Notes: generated by a model not told the origin, from the letters alone. Counted from the first letter of the stretch, positions 12,701 to 27,500 are shown. The stretch is 64,000 nucleotides of DNA from Tetranychus cinnabarinus (GCA_022266195.1 WHVY01000001.1:21638001-21702000), one strand, 5' to 3'. A program made the numbers and translations.

Positions 12701-15595
12701 AACAAAAAGTCCACAAAACACAAACTTTCTGTGCGCGAATCCAATGCAAACCTTGAAACAAAACTCTTCATTGAACTTGTAAAGAATGATCAAAAGCCAA
12801 AACTCAGAGATTTCGAGTTTTCTTAAAAAACGATTTTATTCCAAGTTTGAAAATGCTTTACAATCGTCTTTTCCTTATATTACGATGAACATTTGGTTCG
12901 ACTCTTCACTTTTCAATTTTCTGGTTCATTTGAAGTTCTTTGTCTTTTCAACATTTGTGCAAATATTAGTTTTAACTGTACATCTTAAGTAATAAGAAAT
13001 TTTCATGATAAAAATGTGTAAACCAGAAAAGTGATTAATAATTGTTGCCTCAAAGGTGTTAACAATCATTATGATTGTTTCTTTTGTGATTACTGTTTTT
13101 TTCTCACTGTTTTGTTCTGGTTTCAACTAATGGATATCAACTGAAACTGGAATAAAACAAAGAAACGATATTTAAAAATAACAAGACCTAAAGGCTGTTG
13201 CAAGTCAATTAATGCTGCAACAAATTAATTTGGAAATGGAAAGCAAAAAAAATGTATAAATGATTGGCAAAGGGAAAGAAAGCAATTGTGATAATAATAA
13301 TAGTTATGGTAATATGGATTGGAAGGAAAAGTGAATGAATATTCAGTGAAGAACAAGAAGTAAAAGATTAAACAAGTTGACCTGGAAATTGAAGGTAACC
13401 AGGTAAAGGGAAATGATATTAATGTAATGTATAACAATAGTTGATTGGGGAAAGGGAATCACGAAGATAATATTTTTCGCTGAGAAAAGTTCTGACATTG
13501 AAAGAGATGAAACAGTGAATCATTATTAATACATTGATGTGTGTGAGTCGCTCAATTAAGGTTAGAGTTCTAATTATTTTCATGTTTTCCATAATCATTA
13601 AGAACCATCAATTAGAAGACATTATCAAGTGTTCATCTTGAACTGAACAAACAGTCAACTGACAGAATCATTATGAAAATTGTGATTAGAAAAGAGAAAT
13701 TCTGTAAATTGATGAATTCTTCAAGATAATTATTACTGAATGCAAATCATTGGCTGAAATGTTTCCATGTAAAGACAATTAGCTAATTGATTGGAAAAGT
13801 TGCAAGAAAATTATTCAATCATTGAAACTATTCTGACAGAACTTTTGTGTTTCGATGAAAAACTCTTCGACTAAATGATATTTATATTAAGAAAAGAAAA
13901 TCTTGAATTTTTCTTCTTTTGTCGAGGAAAAAAATTTTCGCTCATTAATTATAGTTGAATACGGAAAAAAGTAGTTAATTAACTGAAGGTAACAATTAAA
14001 GGATTCACATTTTCTTTGTTTCATCTGTCAACATGTTGTCATGATATTTGAAGAAAAGAATCGAACTTGAAAAAAAGAGAAAAAAAGAAAAGGAAATTGT
14101 CTAATTGTTGTTCAACACTTGCAAATTATCATTTCATGCAACAGAACTTCACGCTTTTATCGATTGATTCAACTTTACATCTTTATTAACAACTCAACTT
14201 TCTTCGACTTTTTTCCTTTTCTTCATTTTTTCACCTTTTCTTTTGTTGAAATAATAAATATTTTGTGTCCTTTTTTTGTTGTTAATGAGTTGCTATTTGG
14301 AAAACATTTTTGCACCAGAAAATGGAACTTTCAGCTTGGAAATGAAAACATTTTGCTTCTCTGATTAATGGTTGACACTTTTTTACCTCTCATCTTTGCT
14401 TAGTTTTATCATGATTTCGACTCACCTTTTCTCATCCATTTTGTTGCTCATCATATTTCATTTCTGGACATTTCTATTATTATTGATGTTTAATGAATAA
14501 TGCTTCGTAAATGGTGTAATAAGAATAAGAAATGATGGATTTAGATTATTTTTACTGTAAAACTGGATAAAAAGTTGAAATGAAGGTGAAAACATGATTC
14601 ACCTGAAAAAACAGAATCAGAGTAAATTTTGTTCTCTCTTTTTTGAACCAATATTTTGAAAAGTTGGGAGATTAATGATATTAAAAGTTTCAACTTGAAA
14701 ACCATAATAAGTTTTGGGCTGAAACAATGTTGATCGATTATTATGGATTTATCACAAAAACCATTTCATCTTTTCAACTGACTTCATTATTCGCCAAGGA
14801 CGGTTCAAGACTTTCCAACAAAATAACCAACTTCATCAATAAAGACTCAAAGGCCCTTAAGTCGGCACATCTTCAGAAACTTCTTTCAGAATCGAGTTAA
14901 TGAGCCAATATTTTTATTGGCACATCAACACTTGAAGAACTTTTTTCCTAAAAAAAGCTAAAAAATCGGATATTCAACCTTTGACAGTCGATCAAGGTTT
15001 AAATGGATGATCTGGTTGAAAACAGTGAATCAATCGTAAGATTTGCAAGTTCATGAAACAAGAGATTTCCTTAGAGATTCATTTTATCGTTTTAAGAACT
15101 TTTTTTGAATCGTTCAACATTCGATCCATTTTCATGATCTAACCTTAAGAATCTTTCTATTCAAGACTAACCTTGAAATGATGATTTGATTGCAACCGAT
15201 TAAATGGACTTTTGAAAAGTTTGTTTGCATTTGGTTCTCGCATTGCGAGCGAAGTTTGGACAAAAAGTTTTCAATTTTTTCGTTTTCGTTTCTTTTTTAT
15301 TGTCTTTGGTGGAAACTTCAAGTTGAATCTTTTGTCGATTTGTCTCGACAAAAGTGAACGTTAATGGTTTAAACCATTTTGGGTGGTTTAATGATGAGCC
15401 TTTGGTGATTAAGGTTTTTGTTTTCAAGTGAATTTCCTTTAAATAATGGCAGCCTAATTAACTAAATTTCATGATGATAATAATGATGGTCAAAACCAAT
15501 GAGAACAAGAATGAGGTACATATTAACCGGAAGTTAATTTAGGAAATTGCATCTTCTCTTTCTACTCTTTTCTTTCATTATTTACATCTTTAACC

Positions 15596-15609
15596 ATCAT
15601 CATCATCAT
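15596..15609. repeat. (CAT)n microsatellite
   Basis: Consecutive CAT units in a region otherwise rich in ATT and ATC triplets. Confidence 0.6.
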
Positions 15610-16677
15610 TAGATTGACTTTTATTATTATCTTAACCATTATGATTAACATCATCATTCCCTGTCTAGTATATGGCAATGTTTAATCGAATATGAATTTC
15701 CGTTATTCTCAGGTTAACAATATATTCTCTAGTATCACTTAGAATCGCTTATTAAAATCATTAATCAGCAATCTTGACAATCATGTTCGACGTCAGTTCA
15801 TGACGAATATTCATTGGAAACAAAATCTATCAATTTCAATTTTATTCATTTCGCATTCATTGCTTTTCACCGAAACTTGAAATGTTTTTTTAATGACATT
15901 TGTGTCCTCAGGTCTTTTGAGCTTCTTTTTGTTTCCAAGTCTCACAATTTGACGATTGATCAAATTGTAATTTGATTATTCAACCTGTAACACAATCTTT
16001 AAGAAAATTCTTTTTTCGTTTCCATTTTTTGGTGACATTTTTTGTCAAATTTACTTTGCCAGGTTGTGATTATTTTTCATCAAAAGTCATCTATTTATTT
16101 TCATCTCGAATAATTTGCATGGTAATTATCTTTCTCAATCTCATGTGGTTGCAGCTTTTTGCCTTCATTTTTTTCTTCTTTCCATTCATGAAAATTAATG
16201 TTCATTGCATCATGAAAATGTAAGAAGAAAAAGTTTTTTTGTTAATGTCAATGAACCAAAGTCAATCTTGTTGAATAATATGAAATATCATGCAGTGAAA
16301 GAGAATTATGATTTGGAAAAATTTTCATTTTAATTTAAATAATATTGATTATCATATCCAATTTGACGGAATGATAAACTAATTACAATTTGCGAATTTG
16401 GAATCTGATTTGTTCTTATTCATGTCAATCGATTTAGTTATTAATAGTCTGACAAAGTTGCAATCAGATTGCGTGCTACAGTTGATAGTAAAGTAACTTG
16501 AAATGATTGAACAATTGCAGCTGAAACGATTTCTAGATTCCTATTAATCATTCAACTAGTGAAAATCTGCTCAAGGTTGATCTAATGAGTCATTCATAAT
16601 ATATTGGACTATTGCGTAAACAAATTTGTAAAACAAACATTCAAACTATAAGAGATAAAAGGTTTGTTAAAACAAAT

Positions 16678-16975
16678 CCAGAGAGGCGATGATCAATGGC
16701 ATCACAAGTTAACCCCTTTAAAAGGTTAGATAAGGTTAGAGGTTCAAATCCTCACTGTGGCAATCTTAACTGACTGTCCAGTGGCATAACGTACCCTAAC
16801 CTAAGCTATCACCAGGGTTGACTTTGATGTCTTGCATTGCTCAACTTGGCTTGTCGAAGTTCATGAACTGGCGACATTGCCAAGATTTATGGATGTATAT
16901 TTGGCCAGCTTGGAAAAACAAAAGAGCCAAGAAAATGGTTCGCTCAACTTGACTGTATATACTGCAAAGGTAGAG
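16678..16975 (+). mobile_element. tRNA-derived SINE-like repeat
   Basis: The first 84 bases fold like a degenerate tRNA: a D-arm GATG-loop-CATC (from 16688), an anticodon-like stem TAACC/GGTTA, and a T-arm GAGG TTCAAAT CCTC (16739-16753) that carries a Pol III B-box-like GGTTCAAATCC. The presumed acceptor strands CCAGAGA (16678-16684) and ACTGTGG (16754-16760) pair at five of seven positions, so this is not an intact tRNA gene. The roughly 200 bases that follow are clearly richer in G and C than the surroundings, as expected for the body of a tRNA-headed SINE. The right border is approximate, and I see neither an A-tail nor a target duplication. The alternative is an isolated tRNA pseudogene. 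Confidence 0.4.
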
Positions 16976-19616
16976 TATGAAAAGATATTTATCATTGTGA
17001 GATGACAGTGTGATGAAAGGGAAGAAAAAATGTTACAATTTCTTTAACTTTTCCATTTTTTCTCCTGCTCATGTAAAAGTAATCACTGTTTGTAGTGTAA
17101 AACCTAAGGACTCTTTTAAAACTTTCATCATATACCATCAAACACTGCTTTAAATGACATTTTTTGCATATTTACTGAGTAATCAAGGTAATCGATGGTT
17201 TTTATTCTTCCGTTTCTTTTCTTACCAACATTTACTCTCTACATTTTCAACTCTTTTCCTTAAATAAAAGATCAAAACTATATATATATTCATGTGATGG
17301 ATCACCCTGTACTGATATACATCATCTTTCAATGTTTCAACCTTGTATCAACTGTTTTTTTGGTCTTATAAATTATCAAATATTAAGACCCTAAACGACT
17401 TTATCTTCCTCCATTTAACTCCATTACTTTGTTACCAGCTTTTTCGGAACTTTTTTTTCCTTTTCTTTTCCTTCATTTTATCTTGTCATTTTTTTAAATT
17501 TTTGCCTTCAAAGACAAAGAAAAAAGTTTAGATAATAACCTAATAGCGATAACTTATAATTTCATGAGAAAACAAAAAACGAAAAACATTGCTGTCGTAA
17601 ACATTGATGACAATGACAAACTACGTATGAAAATATTTTTTCTGTTTTCTCGGTGTAAACGAATAATCTAATTACAAGAATGATAAAATGATTAAACTGA
17701 CTGAATCCCTGTTTTTACTCCAACAATAAAAGTGGCCGAAAGATGATGAAAATATGATCTAATTAAAGACAAAATAATAAGGCATTTGATTAGCAAGTCC
17801 TGTCAACTTGGATTTAAACTTGTAACGAAATATAAATCATTGAATTATTACCTCAACTACAAATGAAATAACGTGATAAAAGTGAATAAGAAAAGTCAAC
17901 ATTTCTAATTATTCAGCAATTAGCCGAGTTTATGGTGAAATAATTGGATTATCGAAGTTAATAGCAAGTTAACCCAAAGTTGACAATCAGGTAAAACAAG
18001 TGTAAGATGTTAAAAATGTGAAGAGGTTGGAAAGTTTTGCAAGCTTTTAAACTCTTTGGAATAAAATGTCGACCGAATATCGAGTTTTGTCAAAATTGGT
18101 AAAATTATTATAATATTTTCTGTCAAGAGAAAGAAATGAAAGATTTGAGGTTTGCAGAAGGTTTTACTTCACAACGAAAGAAAGGTTAACAAAAGCGCAA
18201 AATGATATCCTGGTTACCACAATTGAAGGTTAAATCAAGTGAAACTAGGAAACTGAAGGAATGAACCAATATCTTTCCTGATCGTCTTTACCATCTTCTT
18301 AGTTTGCTCATCCTTTCCTGAGTTTTCCTCAGATTCATTCATAGCTGATGTACTCTGATGTGAATGTCTAGTAAGGTGGAAAGTAAAAGATGAAGATTAA
18401 GAATGGATTTATGATGATGAGAGAGAGGTGCAAGATGATGGTTATGATTGAGATAATTAACAACTTTGATTCTGTTAATGAACAAGATTACATTGAGATT
18501 GCAGGAAAAGTTGAAGTTTCAGTTGATTGCCATTTTAAGAGAATGAATCAAGAAATTTGACAAAAAAGGATTTACCATGAAGATAGGAATTACAAGATTG
18601 AAGATTAATATGATTAAAGATGATAAATTCACAATCAAAGTCCATCTAAACCAATGACTCCCAAGAGTCCATAAAATATCTTCGCTTTTCTTTTTTCACC
18701 ATAAATAATTAATCCATGGTAAAGTTAATTGTACTCAGCATTGTCATCTTGAGAATGCAAAACTCTGAAATTTTCTTTTCTGTTTCAACTCAGGTTAGAA
18801 AATGGGAAAAAAATTTCTCCAACAAAAGACATTCAATTCCCTTGCATCAGTTGAGGCTGTCAAAAAACTCCCAATAAAATTGATATCTATTGATATATGT
18901 GAGCGTATTATCAAAAGGTTATTGCTGTGCAAAGAGAAAGTCTAAAATTCTTGGATTAAATCTTTGAATTGCAATCACGGTAAATACACATTCACTTGCT
19001 CCGGGCTTTTCTGAAGACAACTTTTGTTGTCATTCCTATCATCATGGTATCCTCATTCCCAGTCTTGAGCATTCCCAGTTTTACTCTGCATTTTTGCATT
19101 TCACTCGCCATTTTATTCGATTATTATAATTGCTATTTTCTTATCAAAAATTATGTGCATTGTCTCTCTTGGAATTCTCAGCATTACGCTCAACATTTGG
19201 TCCATTTAAACTCATTTACTGTCATTGCTGTTAATGTGAAATTAATCAAAATGACAACAAATATTATTAGATAAGTCAAGGCAAACGTTATGGATTATTA
19301 TTGTAGAGCAAAAAATAAGAGTCCAAAGAAAGTAATAAGATGATAATAATGATAATAAATGTGATAAGCGACTTTTATTGTAATTATAATGACAGGGAAG
19401 GATGTTGGGAAAAGGTGGAAAGAAGGAAAAGAAAAGAAATGTCTAATTGCTTTGGCTTAGAGGTATTTTTATTGCTAGGTGATGCAAGTATATTAATATG
19501 AAATAACTTTATTCGAGTTCATTTTTATCACAACAAGCGATTCTTATCTCATCAGCCTGGAGCACTTTTTCGTTATCTTTATTTTGTTACAGTTTAACCA
19601 ATTCCATTTTTGTCTT

Positions 19617-19673
19617 CACTCCCAGCCTCACTCCTCGACTCACTCCCAGACTGGTTCATAATCTTACTCCCAG
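19617..19673 (+). promoter_or_regulatory. Tight array of CACTCCCAG/TACTCCCAG motifs
   Basis: Three exact ACTCCCAG copies lie at 19618-19625, 19642-19649 and 19666-19673, each start exactly 24 bases after the previous one, all in the same orientation. CACTCCTCG lies between the first two, and CACTCAGTCACTCC follows just after. This is the densest occurrence of a motif scattered through the whole desert. Even spacing with divergent sequence between copies looks more like a homotypic site cluster than a simple tandem repeat. Binding of any factor is inference. Confidence 0.4.
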
Positions 19674-22600
19674 TTTCACACTCAGTCACTCCAAGCTCCA
19701 AGTCTTAACAACACATCAGCATATTTGTGTTCATCGAATTATTGATTAATCATTTTTCCTTTTCAATCAATCCATTCCAGAACATGACTAATAACTGCTA
19801 TGTTTTTGATGAAATGCTGGAAACTTCATTCAATTTTCTCAAAGGTCTTCAGAGTCTTCCATGGATTTTCAAATTCATTTCACAACAATAGCCTGGAGTG
19901 AGATAATTTTTCAAATATTAACAGTAATGATTCATTGCATTCACTGATCAATTAGCTTTCGAGACTAAACCTAAACACATATTCCAATTAAGTTTCGCAA
20001 TTCATGAGAATCATTTACATCTTTTTTGAGCTTATCTGTGAGAAAGAATTGCAAATTAGATTTTTTCGATCATTTTCACTTCATTTGTGACGAAATTTTC
20101 TTTTCATTTGTCGCATCCTTCTGCTGGTATGGTTAAGATAATTGATGCAATTATTTGGTTTGCTTCCCATTTGTGCAACTGTTGATCAACTAAAGATCTT
20201 TTCATGGTTAGTGAATTAATTATCGGCTGATTTTATGTGGGAAAAGCTATTTCTTAGCTCTAATCATATTATTAAAGTCGAAACTTTTCAGTTTATAAAA
20301 GTGGTTGATAAGCTTAAAAGGTTTCATCGCTTGTTAATTACGAGACAAAATAATTGGAAAGTTTCGATCAACAATAAATGTTCACTGATTATTCAATTAA
20401 GTTTATTGATGAAACCAACTCAGAATGGATCAAAACTGAAAGTTTTCAAAAGATAAATGAATGCTTCTAAAGATGAATGTCGCTTGTGAAAGAAATGACA
20501 ATCTGATTATCATACAGAGAATACATTTTGATTCAATTGCTATATTTATCGATAATTTGATTGATTGAAACGATGAATATCATGGAATAGAATCTTCAAT
20601 TTTTGATGTTATTTTGATTATTAGAGTGAAATGAAACACGATATTCAGTATCAAGTGAATGAAAAGCCTCAGGGTTTACTTTCTATTTCCACTTTAACTT
20701 TCACCTTACAACAATCATGTTCATTCCAATAACTCATGGTTACTCATGAATTATGAAACTTCATTATGGAACTTAGAATGGAGAAAACAAAGAAGTTGAA
20801 AGAAAAATATCTGAATTGAATGAGCAACAGCCTAAAGTGTCGAAGAATACACTTTTATAAGTAATTTGCTTCACCAGAAGAAAAGGCTTGGAATTTTGTT
20901 TCCTCAAACGAAATACAAAACTCGTCGTTTGTACTGCTCAAGATGTACATCTAATTACAATTTATTTGGATAATCAACCATTTTTTTATATTCAAATTCA
21001 CATCAACATTCTTGTTAGCTTGCCTTCCCTTCACTGGGAGTTGAAATTTAAAAACGGCAAAACTTTTGATATCTTTGAACTTGAATTACATGAGCATGAA
21101 AATGTGCAATAAATATTAATAATTTTGTAATTATTAGACAATTTTTTATTCAAAATAGTTGACTAAAGTGGAACCCAGAGAAGAGAAAAAAAGTTGAAAA
21201 TCATGTTATCACTATTATATCACAATATCATTACCATATTACTCGTAGACTCATTAATATGAATGAAAGTATATTTGGATATTTAGAGAACAACATTTAT
21301 TCATCTGTATTTGAATGTTAACATACGAAGTGTCCAATAAGAATCTCATTTCAACTCATTAATTGAACTAAAAAACATTTCTATTGATATTCCATTCTCT
21401 AACAAGTCTAAGTTTTTTCAACTTCAACGAAACTCATCAAAATCGTCCACGAGTGTTCAAAGAAAATTCAGAATCGAAAATTTTCTGCTCAATCTCGGCC
21501 TCTTTTGTTCGCACTATTAGATTATTGACGAACAGAAAAGCTGACTAAATATGGAATATTATTAAAGATTTTTGCAGGTAGAAAAAATAATCTTCTCTTG
21601 TAGTTTAATTATGATTGATTTACTCAGTTGAGTTGATGTGATATATTTATTCATTATTATCAAGGCACAGAAAAAGAGTTATTTCCAAGGTCAAAAGGTT
21701 TTCTCATGTTGACTGATTTTTATGGCGTTCAGTTGAGTTCGGTATGGTTCATGGATTATATTATATAAACTGAGTATACACACTCATGGTAACAGATAAA
21801 AAAGTTGATATTATTATTATCATTATAATAATATATTTGAAGGCAGCAGCAAAAAATAAGGTTTATGCATCAGTGATCTTTCCAACTTTCAAATGATAAA
21901 AGGTTGATCAACATTCATTTATGCAAAAGACACAAAATAAGAACTGTCGAGTTGAGAACTTTTTTCTCTCATTTTTTTTTCTTCTTCACCTTTCACCCTT
22001 TAATCATTTTCATCACCACATCGTCTACAAAACTTCTGATCATTCCAAGCAAATAAACCCTTTTACCACCATTTTGACAGAACAACATAATTGTGTTGAT
22101 TACATCAATCAGTATTGATGTCAACAATTTGTTTTCACAAGCAACAGTATATTGATCAAGCATTTCATCAACGAATCCAACTCGATTCTTGTTCAACTAA
22201 TTGCTTGTCAAATATTAAAATTCACTCCCAGCTAATCGAATCGATAGTTTTCTTTAAACTTGGAAAAGGTGAATCGAAGTTTAATTTGAACCTTTTAAGT
22301 ATCGACTTTCAACTTGATTAATGATCATTGAATGTTATCGACTATTAAAGAGTTTAAAAGTTATTGGTTAACAATTTGATTTGCACTTCAATTGTTCAAT
22401 CAATAATCTTAATTAAGTTTGGTTGGTAAAATATGGTTGATATCTAAATTCAGTTCTATTTGGTTTATTTTTCTATTAACTGGTTCCATTAACAATTGTT
22501 TGGTTGTTTGGACCGGATTAAGTAACAAATTATAGTTACTGTCATGTTATTATCCATTAATTAAATTATCATCATTGATCAATTGTTTTTCCCGAGAAAA

Positions 22601-24454
22601 CATTAAATTATTATTTTTATCAAATTACTGATCAGCTTGATGAAAGATGATCAAAGAGGGAAGATGAACATTAAAGGGAAACGCTTTTTTTGTTTAAATA
22701 TTATTGCATGTAAACAATTAATCAATCTCAATTACTTGATAATCATTGTTGTCATTCACTAAATTGTATCAATATTATGTTTACAGCCATGAAAAGTATC
22801 AATTTGTTTTCACATTATTCATCCAATCAACATTTATGATGAGCCTGAGAAAGCGTTTCATCATTGAAACTGGTGATTTACTGAGCAATCATTATAATTG
22901 TAATCAGTCAGACACACAAATCAGAGTCAATTTACAGGTTCATCTTTTCGTTAATGAGCCAAGTGCTGCAAAAAGAGACGCAAAATGCTCTGATAATCAT
23001 TAATCTTAACGATAATTATATGGAGAAAAAACTCAAACTTTTTCTTCGTTCGACCAAATTGCAAATGAAGAAGTTTAAATTTCAGTGTAAGAGCCAAAGA
23101 AATTGCTAAATCACTATCCTTTTGAGCTACACGGAGAAACAAAAAACAATAATGTTCTGATCTAAGATGGATTCGATCGATTTATTTTCTTCTAAATCAA
23201 TTCAGATCTACCAAAAGAAAACCTGTCTCGCAAAATGTCACATTCAAAGTTCGAAAATTAATGTTTGGTTTTGTTAGAACTTCCTCAGAAAGAATTTGTT
23301 TAGGCGATTTCTCGATGTAACACGCGAAGTTGAAGAGTGTCGAAATGTTGTATTGAAGTGAGTTATTTGTTTTAGAGTCGAAGTAAAATCGATTAAAAAG
23401 TTGATCGAATTGTTCTGATCACATTAAGTTCGATTTCATCGGGTTGCATCACTTCGAATGAATTTGAACTTTTGAGCTTAAAAATGTTGCTTCATCTCAT
23501 TTAGAGAACAGAAAAGTTTCGACTTTCAAGTTTTCCAAACTAATTTCCCTTGCAAGACTATCGCTCGGTGATTCCTGAACTCCCAGCTTGCACTCCCACC
23601 TTTAACTTGCACCTTTAATATCAATCCCAGTCAAGCATTGTAACAAAGCTAATTAGGTTCACTGATGAGTGATGGATGAATAAGAAATAATGAGCTTCAA
23701 CATGATGAAACTATGAAAGATTCAGTTGATTGGTTACAAATGAAAAAAAGTTTCCAACAGCAAGAAAAGTTTAACAATTTTTCTTATCACAACCTCGAAC
23801 TTTTACCTCAACCGTGTTCAATAAGTAGTGAAACAGTAACTATCATGGACTTGTTCATTATCATCACCTGAATTTCATCCTTAGTTGAGACAAAAAAAAT
23901 TTTGAAAAAAAGAAAAGCGAAACAAAACTAAGAAGAAAAAAAATCGAGAAAAAAACTAACAACCAAAACTGGAGTAAAAAAAAGTTACACTAATGATGGT
24001 TAGAAACTGGGAGGATAAAAAAGTTATTAGTTTCCATCAATTTTTCTCTTCACTCCCAAGAACAAAGTTTACTCTTATTTTTAAATTGTAAATAGCAATT
24101 ACAATATCATTCAATATCCAAAAATAATAGTCTCTCAATTTCAACTGGCAGTTATTGGAACAGAATCGTTGGCTCTCGCAAGTAAGTTGATATACAGTTA
24201 CACTTGATCCGGTGAAACTCGAGATGTGCAAATGTTTTCATATAAGCATTATGTTGATGATAATTATGATAAAAGTGTTGATGTAAATTTGAAACGAGCA
24301 AAGGTAAAATGATAACTGTTAACGATTGATGATGTTGTTGATAACAACTGGGAGGGAAGAGGAAAGATTTTGGGAAAACAACAATTCTCTTTTCATCTTT
24401 CAATTTGCTTTCCCTGTTAATGATATTGGATTCACAATGAATATCCATTGTCAA

Positions 24455-24500
24455 CCTATTATCATTATCATCATCATTATTGCTGGCATTATTATTATTT
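24455..24500. repeat. ATT/ATC trinucleotide microsatellite, imperfect
   Basis: Runs of ATT and ATC units create an artificial poly-isoleucine stretch in one frame. The open frame covering 24326-24667 follows from this repeat and is not taken as a gene. Confidence 0.65.
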
Positions 24501-27500
24501 CATTATTAGCACTCACATTTTCTTATACACTTTTCTCGATTGTTTTTTTCTCTCTCTTCTTATTCTTGTTGATTCTCTTTCCTTATCATTATCATTATTC
24601 TGTTGCCAATGAATTACACACTTTTCTTTTTCTCTCTTTCTCTTCTTTCATGGTAACCTTATCATGAGCGCTTTTGGATGGAATCAGGAAAAGCAAATTA
24701 TAAGTGAAAGTGAATAAATTTTGCCAATCAAATTGTTCCCTTTTTGCATTTGAACTTTTCTTTCTTGTGTTTGCCTGCCTTTAATACATACGATCAAATT
24801 ACCAATCCAATTATTATAAGCATTATTATTTTTGTCAAAATGTTATTAATCTTAATGGGTTGGCTTTCCATCATTATCACCAATGATTATCGGTAAGAAC
24901 GGCTGACGAGCAAAGAGTGAGAAAATGTCTCAAAAAGTAGAGTTAATAGACTTTTCCAATTTCGCTATCAATTTAATTTCAATTGTTTGTCGAAAACAAT
25001 AATTGAAGGAAACAGCTTAAAGTTATTAGTTTAAGCAAAAGGTTAAAGGTTTATAAGTTATCAAAGTGTTCATTTGCACAAAAAATTTACCGAAAGATGA
25101 CAGAAAGCAACTTTGTAGGTTCAGTTTGCGAATTTGAAAAGTTGTGAACTCGTTGAAACAAAGATTTTAACAGAAATGCTCTTGAAATGAGATAATCTTT
25201 TGTTTTCTGTAATCTTATGATTGAATCTCTTTTTTTGGTGAAAAGTCTTGAAGAAAATTGAAAATTGAAAATAAAATTTCATTATTTTCTAAGCGATCAG
25301 AATTTTCACCAAAATCTGTCATGATTTGATTACTTATCGTGGTCTTTGTTTTCATTCACTTTTCTATTCACGTTTAAGGCCATGAAGAGAATGCTTTAGC
25401 TTCTTTTTTTGCGTCAAAACGTTACTATTTCATCAGTCAATTACATGCCTTTACTAAATTACCATTAATATGACAATTTACTTTGATCATGATAAGACCC
25501 AAGGCAACTTGATGTGGTCCTTTGCATTTGTTTTTTGTTGGTTAGCCAACTTTTTCATCTCCTACTGAGTTGTGTTTTCCCCTTAACATCATGTTTTAGC
25601 TTGTTTGCATGCAGTACAACAGCCTGTAGTTTGTCGCATTGTCTCAACTGTAATCATGAGCATTAATCCAGTTGCAAGAATAAAAAAGCAGAACTAGCTT
25701 CAGGAGGCAAGACTTTATCATGAGCATCAAGACTACCAGCTACTTTGATTGCAAGGTTGAAAAAAGTAAAGAGATGAGCAAAAAAGACATGATATTCCTG
25801 TGGGCTAGTGGCAGCTGAACTCGCATTGGAAATGATGATGTTGATAAAACTGAGAAAAAGTTGTTAGAGTGAAATTGAAAGTGAATCCATCATTTAGTCT
25901 CCCTTTATAATACATCCACTGGCCATGATTATGATGGAATTGATGATAATGATCGCCATTATCATTATCAAGAACCAGAGTATTGAGAGAAAGAGGAACA
26001 TGAAGGCAAAAAAAGAGGATCAGATTTAGTGTCTTTTGACATGCTTAACACAAAAACAGAAGATGATTCTTGTTTTCGTTTTTTTTCTTTTACTTTTCCA
26101 CTCTTTTTTGCTCATTTTTTCACTTGTTTTCACTCAACCATTGTCTTTAACATTGTTGGACCTTGTTTGTCACAGCAGTGAGATCATCTAAGGCCATTCA
26201 TCAGACAATATTAACTGTAACGATCTCAACATTTTTTCATCTCTTTTTTATCCTTTATTTCGCGCTGCCCATTCTGTTACTTCTGTTCGAGTCAGTCCAT
26301 CAAGCTGCATAATCGTTTTTTGCCGAAAAATGTTGATTACTTTTTCTTTCAAACTTGAAATTCGCTTTCAATTAATGCTCAAACTGCAAGATTTCATGAA
26401 GAAACTTTAACATGTTTTGTTCGCAACTGCAATACATAGCAATACCATATTTTGATGAGTATTTGCAAATCGAAAAATTTTCCGTTTTCTTTTTGGTTCT
26501 TCATTTTGTAAACAATTCTGGCTTCAGGATCTTTCAGGATTTGTCGCGATTCCATTTTAGAGCGACTTACAGTCTTAAGCAATGCTATTGAATTTCATTT
26601 TAGCCAAAGTTGGGTCAACTGAAATTACATTTTACTATCTTCATGGATCAGATAAAGTGATGACATGAAAATTCATTTTCAGCAAAAGAAGAAAAAAGTC
26701 CATAAAAACCTCAAATTTTGATCCAGACAAAGTGACCTAAAATAACAGTTGCAATTGAAGGAAAACAATTGATTAAATACATTACAATAATAATAAAAAT
26801 AAATGATTTTTTAGAGTTTTTCAAATTCATTTTTCCATCAAACAAACAAATGCAAAATGCAATAAAATTGGCGAAAATAGTTTATAAATATAATTGAATA
26901 ATTATTAGATTAATCTTGGAATGAATAGGAAAAAATCAATTCTTTCTGTTCCTGATTGAACAGCCATTTCAAAATAAAATGATAAGATCAACTTTCGCCT
27001 AAAGGAATAAATATTTTCATTTTTAGCATCATTTGTGATATTTCACTCCCAGTGAAGCGCTAGAAGAAGCTAGTCGATGAAAGAATGGGTTTATTATGTC
27101 GAAAGAATGAAACATTTTTCTCTTTTTTTCAATTTGATTGGAACGCTTCTTCTCATTGGGATCATCATGACGAGATTGAATCTTATATCAAATAATATTA
27201 CATGGAAGAAGTAAATTGGTGCAACTCGGAGAATCCAATAAAAGTCTCATTCTTTTGCCTTACGGTTATCCATCTCAATATAATCATATCATCACCTATT
27301 GCTATTATTAAACAAAATATTTACTCATCTGATTCCTTAAATTAAACTAGCTCAAGTTGGAGAAGGAAAAAGAGCGAAAAAATTGGAATCGAAAAAAAGA
27401 TTCATTAAAATGGTTCCCAACAATTTTCTCTGATAAATCACATTCTCATGACTTTTTTGTGTTTCCTCGATATTAATAAACATTTTACTTGAAAGATGGG

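Larger units (their letters stand above)
2835..16677. other. Gene-free AT-rich stretch with microsatellites and CTGGGAGT-type motifs
   Basis: I see no supportable gene. The stretch holds an (ATG)n run at about 3251-3265, a (CAT)n run at about 15596-15609, and many long pyrimidine- or purine-rich runs that keep reading frames open by chance (for example 8456-8728 and 10064-10296). CTGGGAGT or its complement occurs at 4986-4993, 6061-6068 and 8545-8552. The longest open frame, 7795-8160 on the minus strand (121 codons), has one hydrophobic stretch but no domain I recognise and is not called as a gene. Confidence 0.55.

Noticed and set aside
15596..15660. CAT/ATT-rich stretch as a satellite array
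   Set aside because: Only a few short trinucleotide units; no longer unit repeats in tandem.
16678..16761. Functional tRNA gene
   Set aside because: The T- and D-arms look good, but the acceptor stem pairs poorly and the anticodon loop is oversized, so a tRNA-derived repeat fits better.
24326..24667. 113-codon plus-strand open frame with poly-isoleucine
   Set aside because: The frame follows an ATT/ATC microsatellite and pyrimidine-rich sequence; it has no domain and no splice context.
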